A DNA stretch of 64,000 nt from contig NZ_FYEB01000001.1 of NCBI RefSeq assembly GCF_900187445.1, forward strand, positions 992,001 through 1,056,000, in the 5' to 3' direction. Each line of letters starts with the position of its first letter. Position 1 is the stretch's first letter. Source of the stretch: Pseudomonas sp. Irchel s3b2. GTDB lineage: Bacteria; Pseudomonadota; Gammaproteobacteria; Pseudomonadales; Pseudomonadaceae. The notes beneath the pieces are model-generated. The model was not told where the DNA came from, ran no database searches, and worked only from the letters and a program-made list of their open reading frames with translations. The position numbers and the translations under genes were made by a program. Below are positions 35,517 to 43,919 of the stretch, one piece after another.

Positions 35517-35831
35517 AGCGAGTACTCCTCAAGAGTTTTATTGTTATTTCCAGGGCCGGACCCATGAGGGTGGCAGCGACCCTTTGAGGTGCTTGCGAAT
35601 TTGTTGACTTGTTGGTCAAGAACTCGCACGAAGCGAATTATGCTTTTGTATACAAATAAAGCAAATAATGTTTTTGATTTTGTAGACGAAAAGTTTGTTG
35701 ATTGGGATATATCGGCTATAGACGATCGTTCCCACGCTCTGCGTGGGAATGCCGCCATGGACGCTCTGCGTCCGCCGTTGATGTGACGCAGAGCGTCACG
35801 GGATGCATTCCCACGCAGAGCGTGGGAACGA
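35517..35831. other. Region upstream of purine permease
   Basis: No supported gene. AT-rich 35517-35710 with the permease operator, then a GATCGTTCCCACGC repeat element. Confidence 0.6.
35645..35656. promoter_or_regulatory. TTTGTATACAAA palindrome before permease
   Basis: A perfect 12-base palindrome, 129 bases upstream of the permease start, with the same core as the dyads before puuE and hiuH. A weaker half-match TTGTAGACGAA lies at 35680. Confidence 0.5.
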
Positions 35832-35833
35832 TC
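35724..35833. repeat. GATCGTTCCCACGC inverted repeat element
   Basis: A full 110-base copy. Its last bases run into the stop codon of the MarR gene. Confidence 0.9.
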
Positions 35834-36278
35834 AGCTTGGAAAGACCTGGGCTTTACCCAGCGCGAGATTCACCGCCAGCCAGCCATTCACCGCCGTCTC
35901 CCCAGCCTCGGCAAACACCCGCTCCAGCAATTTCACCTGCTCGCGCCGCAATGACTGTTCGAACCGCGCACCATCGTCGGTCAGTTCCAGCAGCCGCTTA
36001 CGCTTGTCGGTCTCGGACGCAACGCTGTTCACCAGGTGCATTTCCAACAATTGCCGCAACGGAATGTTCAGCGCCTGCTTGCTCACACCCAGCAACGCCA
36101 GTAACTCCTTGACGCTGAGGGCAGGGTAACGGGCGATGAAAAACACGATGCGTTGATGCACCCGGCTCAAGCCGCGACGCTCGAGCATTTCGTCGGCTTT
36201 GGCGGTGAAGGCCTGGTAACCGAAGAAAAACGCTTCCATGGCTTGTTGCTGAGTGCTGGGGTTTTTAAGGTCAAGCAT
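35832..36278 (-). CDS. MarR-family transcriptional regulator
   Basis: A 148-residue winged-helix regulator: LSVKELLALLGVSKQALNIPL (about 53-73) is the DNA-recognition HTH and SETDKRKRLLELTDDG (about 87-102) the wing. It is divergent from the aminotransferase gene, 82 bases away, and is its likely regulator. Its TGA stop codon is supplied partly by the end of the adjoining repeat element, so the C-terminal residues may differ from relatives. Confidence 0.88.
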   Translation of the reverse strand: MLDLKNPSTQQQAMEAFFFGYQAFTAKADEMLERRGLSRVHQRIVFFIARYPALSVKELLALLGVSKQALNIPLRQLLEMHLVNSVASETDKRKRLLELTDDGARFEQSLRREQVKLLERVFAEAGETAVNGWLAVNLALGKAQVFPS

Positions 36279-36360
36279 ATTGACGTATCCGCTCGGTCTG
36301 TCGTAATTTCGGTCAACCAGTTTGACTCATTTTCCTCAGGCCTCGCTACCGGTGACCCCC

Positions 36361-37527
36361 ATGGCTTTTTCCGAACGTGTCTCGCGCCTTAAAAGTTCTT
36401 TGATCCGTGAAATCCTCGCCGCCGCCCAGCGCCCGGAAGTGATGTCGTTCGCCGGGGGCTTGCCGGCCGAAGCCATGTTGCCGGAAGTCGAGTGGGCGGA
36501 TATGCCGCTGTCCATGGGGCAATACGGCATGAGTGAAGGCGAGCCGGCGCTGCGTGAGGCGCTGGCGGCCGAAGCTCGAGCGTTGGGCGTGCCGTGCGAG
36601 GCGAGTCAGGTTCTGGTGGTCAGCGGTTCCCAGCAAACCCTCGATCTGGCGGCCAAGCTCTACATCGACAAAGGCACCGAGATCCTGCTTGAAGCGCCGA
36701 CCTACCTGGCAGCGTTGCAGATTTTTCAGCTGTTCGGCGCCGACTGCATCACCGTCCCGCTGGAAGCCGATGGCCCGAACCTGGCGCAATTGCGCAGCTG
36801 TCTGGAAAAACACAAACCCGCGTTCATCTACCTGATTCCGACGTTTCAGAACCCGTCGGCGGTGCGTTATAGCGAAGCCAAGCGCGACGCGGTGGCGGCG
36901 TTGCTCGACGAGTTCGGCGTGACCCTGATCGAAGACGAACCCTACCGCGAACTTACCTTCGACGGCGGTAGTGCCACGCCGATTGTCAGTCGCTTGAACA
37001 AGGCCAGCTGGATCTACACCGGCACCGTGTCGAAAACCCTGTTGCCGGGCCTGCGGGTCGGTTATCTGATCGCCAGCCCAGACTTGTTCCCACACCTGCT
37101 GCGGCTCAAGCAATCGGCCGATCTGCACACCAACCGCATCGGGCAGTGGCAAGCGCTGCAATGGATCGGCACTGAGAAATACCAGCAGCACCTAAGCGAG
37201 TTGCGGGACTTTTATCGGGTTCGTCGGGACGCATTTCAGTCAGCACTCGAAAAGCATTTTGGCGACCTGGCGCAGTGGAATGTGCCGCAGGGTGGGCTGT
37301 TTTTCTGGCTGACGCTCAAGCAGCCGCTGGATACCCGCACGCTGCTCAAGGCTGCGCTGGCGGCGGATGTGGCGTTTATGCCGGGCGAACCGTTTTTTCC
37401 TGAGCCAGACAAGAACCCCGGCCATCTGCGGCTGAACTTCAGCCACATCGACCCGGCGCGGCTGGACGAAGGGCTCAAGCGATTGGCGGCGGTGGTGCGT
37501 CAGGCTCAGGCGGCAGAAGCGGCCTGA
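36361..37527 (+). CDS. PLP-dependent aminotransferase (class I/II)
   Basis: A 388-residue fold-type I aminotransferase resembling LysN/2-aminoadipate aminotransferases and the catalytic half of MocR proteins, but without an HTH domain. SFAGGLPAEAMLPE (about 27-40) is typical at the N-terminus; NPSAVRYS, EDEPYREL and GTVSKTLLPGLRVGY (with the PLP-binding lysine, about 221-235) form the cofactor site. The ATG at 36361 has no strong ribosome site, and a TTG 13 codons upstream is possible. It faces the MarR gene. Confidence 0.88.
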   Translation: MAFSERVSRLKSSLIREILAAAQRPEVMSFAGGLPAEAMLPEVEWADMPLSMGQYGMSEGEPALREALAAEARALGVPCEASQVLVVSGSQQTLDLAAKLYIDKGTEILLEAPTYLAALQIFQLFGADCITVPLEADGPNLAQLRSCLEKHKPAFIYLIPTFQNPSAVRYSEAKRDAVAALLDEFGVTLIEDEPYRELTFDGGSATPIVSRLNKASWIYTGTVSKTLLPGLRVGYLIASPDLFPHLLRLKQSADLHTNRIGQWQALQWIGTEKYQQHLSELRDFYRVRRDAFQSALEKHFGDLAQWNVPQGGLFFWLTLKQPLDTRTLLKAALAADVAFMPGEPFFPEPDKNPGHLRLNFSHIDPARLDEGLKRLAAVVRQAQAAEAA

Positions 37528-37547
37528 GGGTAGGGTATAAACAAATA

Positions 37548-37575
37548 AACCGGCCAATCGGCCGGTTAATTTTTG
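37548..37575 (+). terminator. Terminator after the aminotransferase
   Basis: AACCGGCC-AATC-GGCCGGTT followed by AATTTTT. Confidence 0.85.
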
Positions 37576-37604
37576 TCTGGGATTTGTAGTGTTTGTGCTG
37601 ACGC

Positions 37605-37690
37605 CTTCGCGGGCAAGCCTCGCTCCTACAGGGGCGAGGTGACCATTTGCACACACCGCCAATCCGTAGGAGCGAGGCTTGCCCGCGAAG
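37605..37690. repeat. REPIN (TAGGAGCGAGGCTTGCCCGCGAA)
   Basis: Paired arms around 37 bases between the aminotransferase and glutaredoxin genes. Confidence 0.88.
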
Positions 37691-37713
37691 AGGCAATCAG
37701 CAACACCACACCA

Positions 37714-38085
37714 TCAGGCAGCAGCAAACCGCTTATCCAGATAATCAATAATCACCTTGGACTCATACATCCAGGTGGTCTGGCCATTCTCTTCGATGCG
37801 CAGGCACGGCACCTTGATCTTGCCACCTTGCTCCAGCAGAGCCTGGCGATCCTGTTCGTTGTTCTTCGCATCACGCAATGCCACCGGAACGTTCAGGCGA
37901 CGCAGGGTGCGGCGGGTTTTCACGCAGAACGGGCAGGCGTGGAACTGATACAGGGTCAGGCCCTTGGCGGCGGTTTCGACCTGAGCCTGAGCGGCGGCGG
38001 GGCGCTGCTTCTTGCCCGGACGAGTGATGAAATCGATGAAGATGATCAGTTGGCCGAGGCCGATACGAAGTGCTTTAACGAACAC
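37714..38085 (-). CDS. Membrane-tethered glutaredoxin-like protein
   Basis: A 123-residue protein with an N-terminal hydrophobic stretch (about 4-20), then a glutaredoxin fold: LYQFHACPFCVKTRRTL (about 45-61) holds the CPFC active site and KVPCLRIEENG (about 91-101) the cis-proline loop. A thiol-disulfide role is expected. The start is GTG 38085 with GAGG upstream. It lies downstream of folE on the same strand but past a terminator. Confidence 0.88.
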   Translation of the reverse strand: MFVKALRIGLGQLIIFIDFITRPGKKQRPAAAQAQVETAAKGLTLYQFHACPFCVKTRRTLRRLNVPVALRDAKNNEQDRQALLEQGGKIKVPCLRIEENGQTTWMYESKVIIDYLDKRFAAA

Positions 38086-38143
38086 GGGATAAGCCTCACA
38101 GGGCAAACAGAAGGCGCGCAGCTTACCTGATTTTTCACGGGCG

Positions 38144-38172
38144 AAAAAAAACCGGCGATCAGTGCCGGTTTT
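38144..38172 (-). terminator. Terminator of folE
   Basis: On the minus strand AAAACCGGC-ACTGATC-GCCGGTTTT is followed by T4. Confidence 0.88.
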
Positions 38173-38186
38173 CTTCGTGCTGCGTG

Positions 38187-38732
38187 TTACTTGATCAGGC
38201 TGAGAAACTCGCTGCGGGTGGCCGCGTTTTCGCGGAACTCGCCGAGCATCACCGAGGTGATCATCGTCGAATTCTGTTTCTCCACACCGCGCATCATCAT
38301 GCACATGTGCTTGGCCTCGATCACCACCGCAACGCCCAGGGCGCCGGTGACTTGCTGGACCGCGTCGGCGATCTGGCGGCTGAGGTTTTCCTGGATCTGC
38401 AGGCGACGGGCGTACATATCGACGATCCGCGCGACTTTCGACAGCCCCAGAACCTTGCCGCTCGGGATGTAGGCAACATGGGCCTTGCCGATGAACGGCA
38501 GCATGTGGTGCTCGCACAACGAGTAGAGCTCGATGTCCTTGACCAGCACCATCTCGCTGTTGTCGGAGCTGAACAAGGCACCGTTGGTGACCTCTTCCAG
38601 TGTCTGTTCATAACCGCGGCAGAGGTACTGCATGGCTTTGGCGGCACGTTTTGGCGTGTCGAGCAGGCCCTCGCGGGAGGCGTCCTCGCCCAATTGGCCG
38701 AGAATCTCGGTGTAATTCTGTTCCAGGGACAT
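38187..38732 (-). CDS. folE: GTP cyclohydrolase I
   Basis: A 181-residue GTP cyclohydrolase I, first enzyme of tetrahydrofolate synthesis, making dihydroneopterin triphosphate. Zinc ligands are in [11 protein letters not shown] (about 72-82) and the later Cys of [11 protein letters not shown] (about 142-152); [15 protein letters not shown] (about 87-101) is the GTP-binding segment. Size and motifs match the type IA enzyme. Confidence 0.97.
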   Translation of the reverse strand: MSLEQNYTEILGQLGEDASREGLLDTPKRAAKAMQYLCRGYEQTLEEVTNGALFSSDNSEMVLVKDIELYSLCEHHMLPFIGKAHVAYIPSGKVLGLSKVARIVDMYARRLQIQENLSRQIADAVQQVTGALGVAVVIEAKHMCMMMRGVEKQNSTMITSVMLGEFRENAATRSEFLSLIK

Positions 38733-38809
38733 GAAACTACCTGTGGGATTTTACGCAAAGGGCAAGGGTACGGTGACGGACACGGCGCTGCAAGCGTGAA
38801 GCGACAGCA

Positions 38810-39367
38810 TCACTCGTCGCGACCTTCCATCATGGTGCGTTTGAGCATCACATAAACCGCTCCGGCGCCGCCGTGTTTTGGTTGGCACGAGGTGAAGCCG
38901 AGCACCTGTGAATGCTGACGTAGCCATGTATTGACGTGACTCTTGATCATCGGCCGTTTACCGTCCAGGCGCACCGCTTTGCCGTGGGTGACACGTACGC
39001 AGCGGATTTCGAATTTGGTCGCTTCGGCCAGAAAGGCCCATAGGGTTTCACGGGCCTTTTCCACGTTCATGCCATGCAGATCGAGGCTGCCTTCGAACGG
39101 AATCTGTCCGATCTTGAGCTTGCGCATCTGGCTTTCCTGGACGCCGTCGCGGGCCCACATCAGCTCATCTTCGGGGCCGACATCGATGACGAACTGATCA
39201 GACAGCCCGTCAACAGTGGTGGCATCGGTGCGCACAGTGGCGGCCTGGCGCAGCTTGGCGATTTGCGCACGGTCGGCCTTGGGTTTGCCGGTTTCGGCGC
39301 GATCGTGCTTGATCGGCTTGACGCCTTGGATCGCGTTTTTGAACAGGGAAAAATCGTCGTCTTGCAT
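38810..39367 (-). CDS. Smr-domain (MutS2-like) protein
   Basis: A 185-residue protein with a C-terminal Smr domain (about 95-178): SLDLHGMNVEKARETL (DLHG), RVTHGKA and the CQPKHGGAGAVYVML tail. Stand-alone Smr proteins nick or bind nucleic acids; proteobacterial SmrB acts on mRNA at collided ribosomes, though its orthology here is not shown. The N-terminal 60 residues are charged. A gap of 77 bases separates it from folE. Confidence 0.9.
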   Translation of the reverse strand: MQDDDFSLFKNAIQGVKPIKHDRAETGKPKADRAQIAKLRQAATVRTDATTVDGLSDQFVIDVGPEDELMWARDGVQESQMRKLKIGQIPFEGSLDLHGMNVEKARETLWAFLAEATKFEIRCVRVTHGKAVRLDGKRPMIKSHVNTWLRQHSQVLGFTSCQPKHGGAGAVYVMLKRTMMEGRDE

Positions 39368-39442
39368 GTCAGCCTCCGCGAAGGGCGGCCAGTTTACCCA
39401 AGTCGGGACGAATGGGGCGCGACAAAACGTCCGACGTTGGGC

Positions 39443-39763
39443 TCAGTCGTGTTTTTTCATCAGATGCGGTGCCATATTCAGCTCTTGCGACTGGCGCGAG
39501 CGGCGACGGCAGCGGCGCCACAACCACACACCGATGTACAGAACGAACAGGCCCACGGCAAGAATGATCGCCGAGCCCAGCGGGCTGGCATTCAACTCGC
39601 CCAGCGCCGGTGGCCGGCCCAGCAGGCTGGCCGCGCCGGCCATCGCCAGCAACACACCGCACGTCGCCAGCAAGGCAGCGAACGCTGCGCCGAAGCGAAA
39701 ACGCCAGTTGCTTTGGCCTTTAGGCCGCAAGCGGCGTGCATCAAAACCATCGGATAACTTCAT
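39443..39763 (-). CDS. Small two-pass membrane protein
   Basis: A 106-residue unrecognised protein with two hydrophobic segments (about 24-48 and 62-82) and a strongly basic end after the second (WRRCRRRSRQ), placing both termini in the cytoplasm. GAGGAAGG precedes the ATG. It lies 75 bases upstream of the Smr gene on the same strand and may share its transcript. Confidence 0.7.
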   Translation of the reverse strand: MKLSDGFDARRLRPKGQSNWRFRFGAAFAALLATCGVLLAMAGAASLLGRPPALGELNASPLGSAIILAVGLFVLYIGVWLWRRCRRRSRQSQELNMAPHLMKKHD

Positions 39764-39895
39764 TCCGACCTTCCTCAATGGGTATCGGCCCTTCGACCGG
39801 GAGTTGACCGGGATGTTCCTGAGGCTAGGGCAATTACAGCAAATGAGAGGCTTTTGCGGATGAGCGGCGGCATGGACCGCTCATCGAAGCGTTGA

Positions 39896-40486
39896 TCAGA
39901 TCAGTTCGCGGGTCTGGGCGAGGGTGGCGAAATTGTCCGCCATGATCGCCATCTCGGTGTGCTGAACGTGCTCGGCGCTCAGGACGCCACCCTTGTAGGG
40001 CAGGTCGCGAGTCGCGCAGGCGTCTTCAACCAATGTGCAACGAAAGCCCAGGTTCTTCGCGGCGCGCACGGTAGTGCTGACGCTGGAGTGGCTCATGAAG
40101 CCGCAGACGATAAGGTCCAGCGAGCCGAGATTCTGCAGGCGCTCCAGCAGTTCGGTGCCATGAAACGCACTCGGCAGCAATTTGCCGATGATGGTTTCGT
40201 CGCCTTGTGGCTCGAGCCCCGGGATGAACTCGCCACGCTCGCCTTGCGGGTCGAAAAGCCCACCGACGGTGCCGAGATGGCGCACGTGCACGATCGGCCG
40301 ACCGGCTGCACGGGCAGCGGCCACCAGTTGTTTGATGTTCGCGATGGCAGCATCCATGCCGCTCAGTGCCAAGGGGCCGCTGAGGTATTCTTTCTGGGCA
40401 TCGATGATGACAAGGGTCGCATGACCCAGATTGGCCGCTGCATAACCACGGCCGCTGAGTTGAAACATCGTTTTTGGAACGGACAT
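39896..40486 (-). CDS. Isochorismatase-like hydrolase lacking the Cys
   Basis: A 196-residue isochorismatase-fold protein. The triad positions are LVIIDAQKEY (Asp 29) and IIGKLLPSAF (Lys 102), but the motif that normally reads MTH-x-C-V is GFMSHSSVSTTVRAAKN, with Ser 135 where cysteine hydrolases have the nucleophile. A cysteine-dependent amidase is therefore doubtful; isochorismatase-like chemistry that needs no cysteine is possible. GAAGGAGC lies 8 bases before the ATG. It is divergent from prmB. Confidence 0.85.
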   Translation of the reverse strand: MSVPKTMFQLSGRGYAAANLGHATLVIIDAQKEYLSGPLALSGMDAAIANIKQLVAAARAAGRPIVHVRHLGTVGGLFDPQGERGEFIPGLEPQGDETIIGKLLPSAFHGTELLERLQNLGSLDLIVCGFMSHSSVSTTVRAAKNLGFRCTLVEDACATRDLPYKGGVLSAEHVQHTEMAIMADNFATLAQTRELI

Positions 40487-40724
40487 TCTGGGGCTCCTTC
40501 GAGTGGGGCTTTTGCGACATTGTCCTCTGGCGGAGCGCTTCTGTGAATCGCTACCATCGTAGGCACCGCCGTTGTTGGCTCGCAGCCTTGTCAAGATACT
40601 CGTTCTGTTCAATAGCTTGCTGAAAAAATAGAAGAGTCCTACATCTGATCCGGTGTTTTTCCTGCGTCGTCGCCGCGCCTTTTGGCTGTTAGAATCGTCA
40701 GTCGTTTTTTCTGGAGTTTGCCCC

Positions 40725-41633
40725 GTGATCACTTCCCGACTTCGTACCCTGCGTGACCATATCCGTTGGGCCGTCAGCCGCTTCCATGGGGAGGATCTGT
40801 TTTTCGGCCATGGAACCGACAACGCCTGGGACGAAGCCCGGCACCTGGTGTTGGGTGCGCTGCACTTGCCATGGGAAATCGCCGACAGCTATCTGGACTG
40901 CCGTCTGGAAGAAGACGAGCTGGTCAATCTGCAACGCTTGCTCAAGCGCCGCATTGAAGAGCGTATTCCGACGGCTTATCTGCTGGGCGAAGCCTGGTTC
41001 TGTGGCATGTCGTTCATTGTCGACGAGCGCGTGCTGATCCCGCGTTCGCCGATTGGCGAGCTGATCGAAAAGCGTTTCGAGCCGTGGCTCGGCGCCGAAC
41101 CTGCGCGCATCCTCGACTTGTGCACCGGTTCCGGTTGCATCGGCATCGCCTGTGCTTACGAGTTCCAGAATGCCGAAGTGGTACTGGCCGACCTGTCGTT
41201 CGAAGCGCTGGAAGTGGCCAACCAGAACATCGAGCGTCATGGTGTCGACGAGCGCGTGTACACCGTTCAGGGCGATGGTTTCGATGGTTTGCCGGGGCAA
41301 CGTTTCGACCTGATCGTGTCGAACCCGCCTTACGTCGATGCGGAAGATTTCGCCGACATGCCGGACGAGTATCAGCACGAACCGGAGCTGGGCCTGGCGT
41401 GTGGCGACGATGGTCTGAACCTGGTGCGCCGCATGCTCGCCGAAGCTGCGGATCATCTGACTGAGAAGGGTTTGCTGATTGTCGAGGTGGGTAACAGCCA
41501 GGTTCACGTCGAGGCGCTGTATCCGGAAGTCGACTTTGCCTGGTTGGAGTTCGAGCGCGGTGGGCATGGGGTGTTCATGCTGACAGCGGAGCAGTGCCGC
41601 GATCATCAGGCGTTGTTCGCTTCTCGCATTTAA
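40725..41633 (+). CDS. prmB: Ribosomal protein L3 glutamine methyltransferase
   Basis: A 302-residue N5-glutamine methyltransferase. SAM motif [10 protein letters not shown] (131-140), acidic loop [11 protein letters not shown] and catalytic SNPPYVDA (199-206) are present. An N-terminal helical domain (1-90) is typical of PrmB, which methylates a glutamine of ribosomal protein L3. The start is GTG 40725 with CTGGAG 8 bases upstream. Confidence 0.94.
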   Translation: MITSRLRTLRDHIRWAVSRFHGEDLFFGHGTDNAWDEARHLVLGALHLPWEIADSYLDCRLEEDELVNLQRLLKRRIEERIPTAYLLGEAWFCGMSFIVDERVLIPRSPIGELIEKRFEPWLGAEPARILDLCTGSGCIGIACAYEFQNAEVVLADLSFEALEVANQNIERHGVDERVYTVQGDGFDGLPGQRFDLIVSNPPYVDAEDFADMPDEYQHEPELGLACGDDGLNLVRRMLAEAADHLTEKGLLIVEVGNSQVHVEALYPEVDFAWLEFERGGHGVFMLTAEQCRDHQALFASRI

Positions 41634-41642
41634 CTCCGCAAT

Positions 41643-41673
41643 GATCGTTCCCACGCGGAGCATGGGAACGATC
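41643..41673. repeat. Short form of the GATCGTTCCCACG repeat
   Basis: GATCGTTCCCACG joined directly to CATGGGAACGATC, a 31-base hairpin that looks like the outer arms of the longer element with the inner part lost. Confidence 0.85.
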
Positions 41674-41675
41674 AG

Positions 41676-42467
41676 TCACCTCTGCGTAGCAATCCAGATC
41701 AATAACCCCGCCTGAAACACCGCAAACGCCACCAGACAGGTAATGGTAAAACGCAGCCCGGCGTCTTCGCGTTTGTACTTGCTGACCTTTTCTTCATGCT
41801 TCTTCAGTTTGACTTCTTGCTCAGCCAGGTTCTGCTCGGCTTGCTGGAGCATCTGCGCGGCCTCGAGGATTTCCACCTGCTGCAGCTTTTCGCTGTTCCA
41901 GTCGCCGAGTAAATCACCGACCTGCACCTCTTTGACGCTGCCCTTCAGATGCTGGGCGTCGGAGTAGACCACGTCAAAACCGTGCACCCGCAGAAAGTGA
42001 TCGCGGCGCAGGCGAGTGTCTTCGTTCAGCGCATCCTTGTTGTTCAGGTCAGTGCCATCGACGGTGTAGGCGGGCCATCTCTTCTTCGCCCAGGTAATGC
42101 CCTGAGCGGCCATATAACGCCCGATGCCGCGGTTCATCGGCTCGATCTGCAAACCGCTTTCCGGCCCGAAATGCACGCGTTTGGTCGTGTGATTGACCCA
42201 CACGTCCAGATGATTCTGTTCTTTGCGCACACGCTGGCCCGGTAGCTTGATGGCCATGCGCATCAGGCTGTGTTCCTTGCTATTGCGTTCGGCGTAACCG
42301 AATTCGACAAAGCGCAATGGCCGTCCGCCAGTGTTGCGGTCGGTTTGCAGCGGCGCCAGGCGGAGCATTTTGTGGTGCTCGACGTGGACGTCCGCCCACG
42401 GCAGCTCGACCGCTGGCGGTGCGTCTTTTTCAGCGGTGGTGTCGGGTGAAGTCTGGGTATCAGTCAT
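41676..42467 (-). CDS. Hypothetical coiled-coil, tail-anchored protein
   Basis: A 263-residue protein that I do not recognise. The first 175 residues are soluble and mixed. A charged coiled coil spans about 190-235 (LQQVEILEAAQMLQQAEQNL), and a single C-terminal hydrophobic segment (about 240-259) would anchor it with the bulk in the cytoplasm. It stands alone between a repeat and the MITE-like element. Confidence 0.75.
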   Translation of the reverse strand: MTDTQTSPDTTAEKDAPPAVELPWADVHVEHHKMLRLAPLQTDRNTGGRPLRFVEFGYAERNSKEHSLMRMAIKLPGQRVRKEQNHLDVWVNHTTKRVHFGPESGLQIEPMNRGIGRYMAAQGITWAKKRWPAYTVDGTDLNNKDALNEDTRLRRDHFLRVHGFDVVYSDAQHLKGSVKEVQVGDLLGDWNSEKLQQVEILEAAQMLQQAEQNLAEQEVKLKKHEEKVSKYKREDAGLRFTITCLVAFAVFQAGLLIWIATQR

Positions 42468-42557
42468 AACGGCGAGATCCTGTCCAAGCCCTGATTGCCG
42501 CCAGCCAGTGCGCTGGCGACAAAGGCTTATCGGCCGTTTTTTTCAGGACTGGAGGGC

Positions 42558-42827
42558 TAGGGGGCGTTCTCAACTAGTTTTCACGCCGCGTTGTCGCCTT
42601 AAAGCGGGCCAGGCAAGGCGCAGGCCGCTGGGAATGGTTGTTCCCTTTCCAAGGCCTGCAACGCAGCCTGGCCCGCTTTAAGGCACAACCCGAAGGGCCG
42701 GGCCTGCTGTTGTGCAGGGCTGCGTTGCTCGAAGCTTATTTGGAATGACCAAACCACGCTTCTCGCGCCTTGCCCTGCACAACAGCAGGCCCGGCGCGGC
42801 GTGAAAACTAGTTGAGAACGCCCCCTA
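42558..42827. mobile_element. MITE-like element with 33-bp inverted termini
   Basis: The 367-base gap 42468-42834 holds a 270-base element. Its ends are exact inverses over 33 bases (TAGGGGGCGTTCTCAACTAG at 42558 and its complement ending 42827). Inside are two further inverted pairs: GCCTTAAAGCGGGCCAGGC (from 42597) with its inverse in 42664-42684, and GCCGGGCCTGCTGTTGTGCA (42697) with its inverse near 42774-42795. The terminal TA could be a target duplication. There is no open frame, hence a non-autonomous element; the helper is unknown. Confidence 0.65.
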
Positions 42828-42834
42828 CCAGCGC

Positions 42835-43788
42835 TTAACTGGAGCGAAGTCCGTCAATAAACCCGAGGATTCGCGCGCCGAGTTCCGCTGCCAGCGGTAG
42901 TTGCGGATCCTTATAGGAGGCCAATTGCCGCTTCACGTCGTTGGGCACGATGCGCATCACGTGGTTCATGCCTTCGATCAGCGCCAGTTCGGCGTCCGGT
43001 TTGGCAGCCTTGAGCGCCTGGGCGTCACCCACGCCGACCTGAATGTCATTGCTGCCCTGGATGATCAGCGCCGGCATTTTCAGTTTGGCGAAAGCGGCGG
43101 CGGGATCCTGGCGAAACAGCGAAATCAGATACGGCTGTACGCTGGGGCGGAAAATTACCTGCAATTGCGGTGGCACGTTGTCGTCGGTGTGGCCGGCCTT
43201 GAGACTGTCGAGCAGTTCATTGCTGCGCAGCATCAACGCAGGCGGCAGGCGATTGCTCAACTGCTGGCGCAGCACCTGATCGATCGGCCGGGCGCTGCCG
43301 GACATGGAAATCACCGCTGCGGCATCGACGCTCGGCGCCGCCAGACTGGCGATCAACGCACCTTCACTGTGGCCCAGCAAAATCAGTTTGCCAAAACGCG
43401 GATCGGTTTTGAGCTTGTGGCCCCAGGCTTCGGCGTCGGCCACATAGGCCTCCACCGACAAATTGCGTTCGTCCGGAGTCGCAGCCAGGCTCGCCGCCAC
43501 GCCACGCTTGTCGTAGCGCACGCTGGCGATGTTGTGTTTGGCCAGTACCCAGGCCAGCCGTTTGAGGCTGTCGTTGCGTCCGCCGTCGGGGTTGTTTCCG
43601 TCACGATCCGTAGGACCGGAGCCGGAAATGATCAGGACAACCGGTACAGGCGTGTCGGACTTGGGCAGCAACAGCGAGCCGAAAAGCTCGCCGCGGCCCG
43701 TGTCCAAAGTGATCGGGCGTTGCAGGACAGTGGCCTGTGCAAAGCCGGTAAACAAGGTAAGGCTCAAGGCTAGAACTCGCAGCATCAT
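42835..43788 (-). CDS. Exported alpha/beta hydrolase
   Basis: A 317-residue protein with a signal peptide (about 1-20, cleavage near FAQA) and an alpha/beta-hydrolase domain: ISGSGPTDRDGNN (about 53-65, oxyanion region), LLGHSEGA (nucleophile Ser, about 136-143), QGSNDIQVG (acid) and EGMNHVM (His). A periplasmic esterase or peptidase is likely. Adjacent ATGs at 43788 and 43785 are both possible starts. The stop lies 8 bases from the end of the MITE-like element. Confidence 0.87.
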   Translation of the reverse strand: MMLRVLALSLTLFTGFAQATVLQRPITLDTGRGELFGSLLLPKSDTPVPVVLIISGSGPTDRDGNNPDGGRNDSLKRLAWVLAKHNIASVRYDKRGVAASLAATPDERNLSVEAYVADAEAWGHKLKTDPRFGKLILLGHSEGALIASLAAPSVDAAAVISMSGSARPIDQVLRQQLSNRLPPALMLRSNELLDSLKAGHTDDNVPPQLQVIFRPSVQPYLISLFRQDPAAAFAKLKMPALIIQGSNDIQVGVGDAQALKAAKPDAELALIEGMNHVMRIVPNDVKRQLASYKDPQLPLAAELGARILGFIDGLRSS

Positions 43789-43919
43789 CACGCCATCATC
43801 AACAAGGTGCCGGTTGGACTCGCAGGCACCCATAAGGTTCGAGGATGAACTAGTCGGGTAGCCTGCGTATACTGGCGCGCATTACGTATTTTAGTTTCGA
43901 TTTTCACGGAGCGTCCCGC

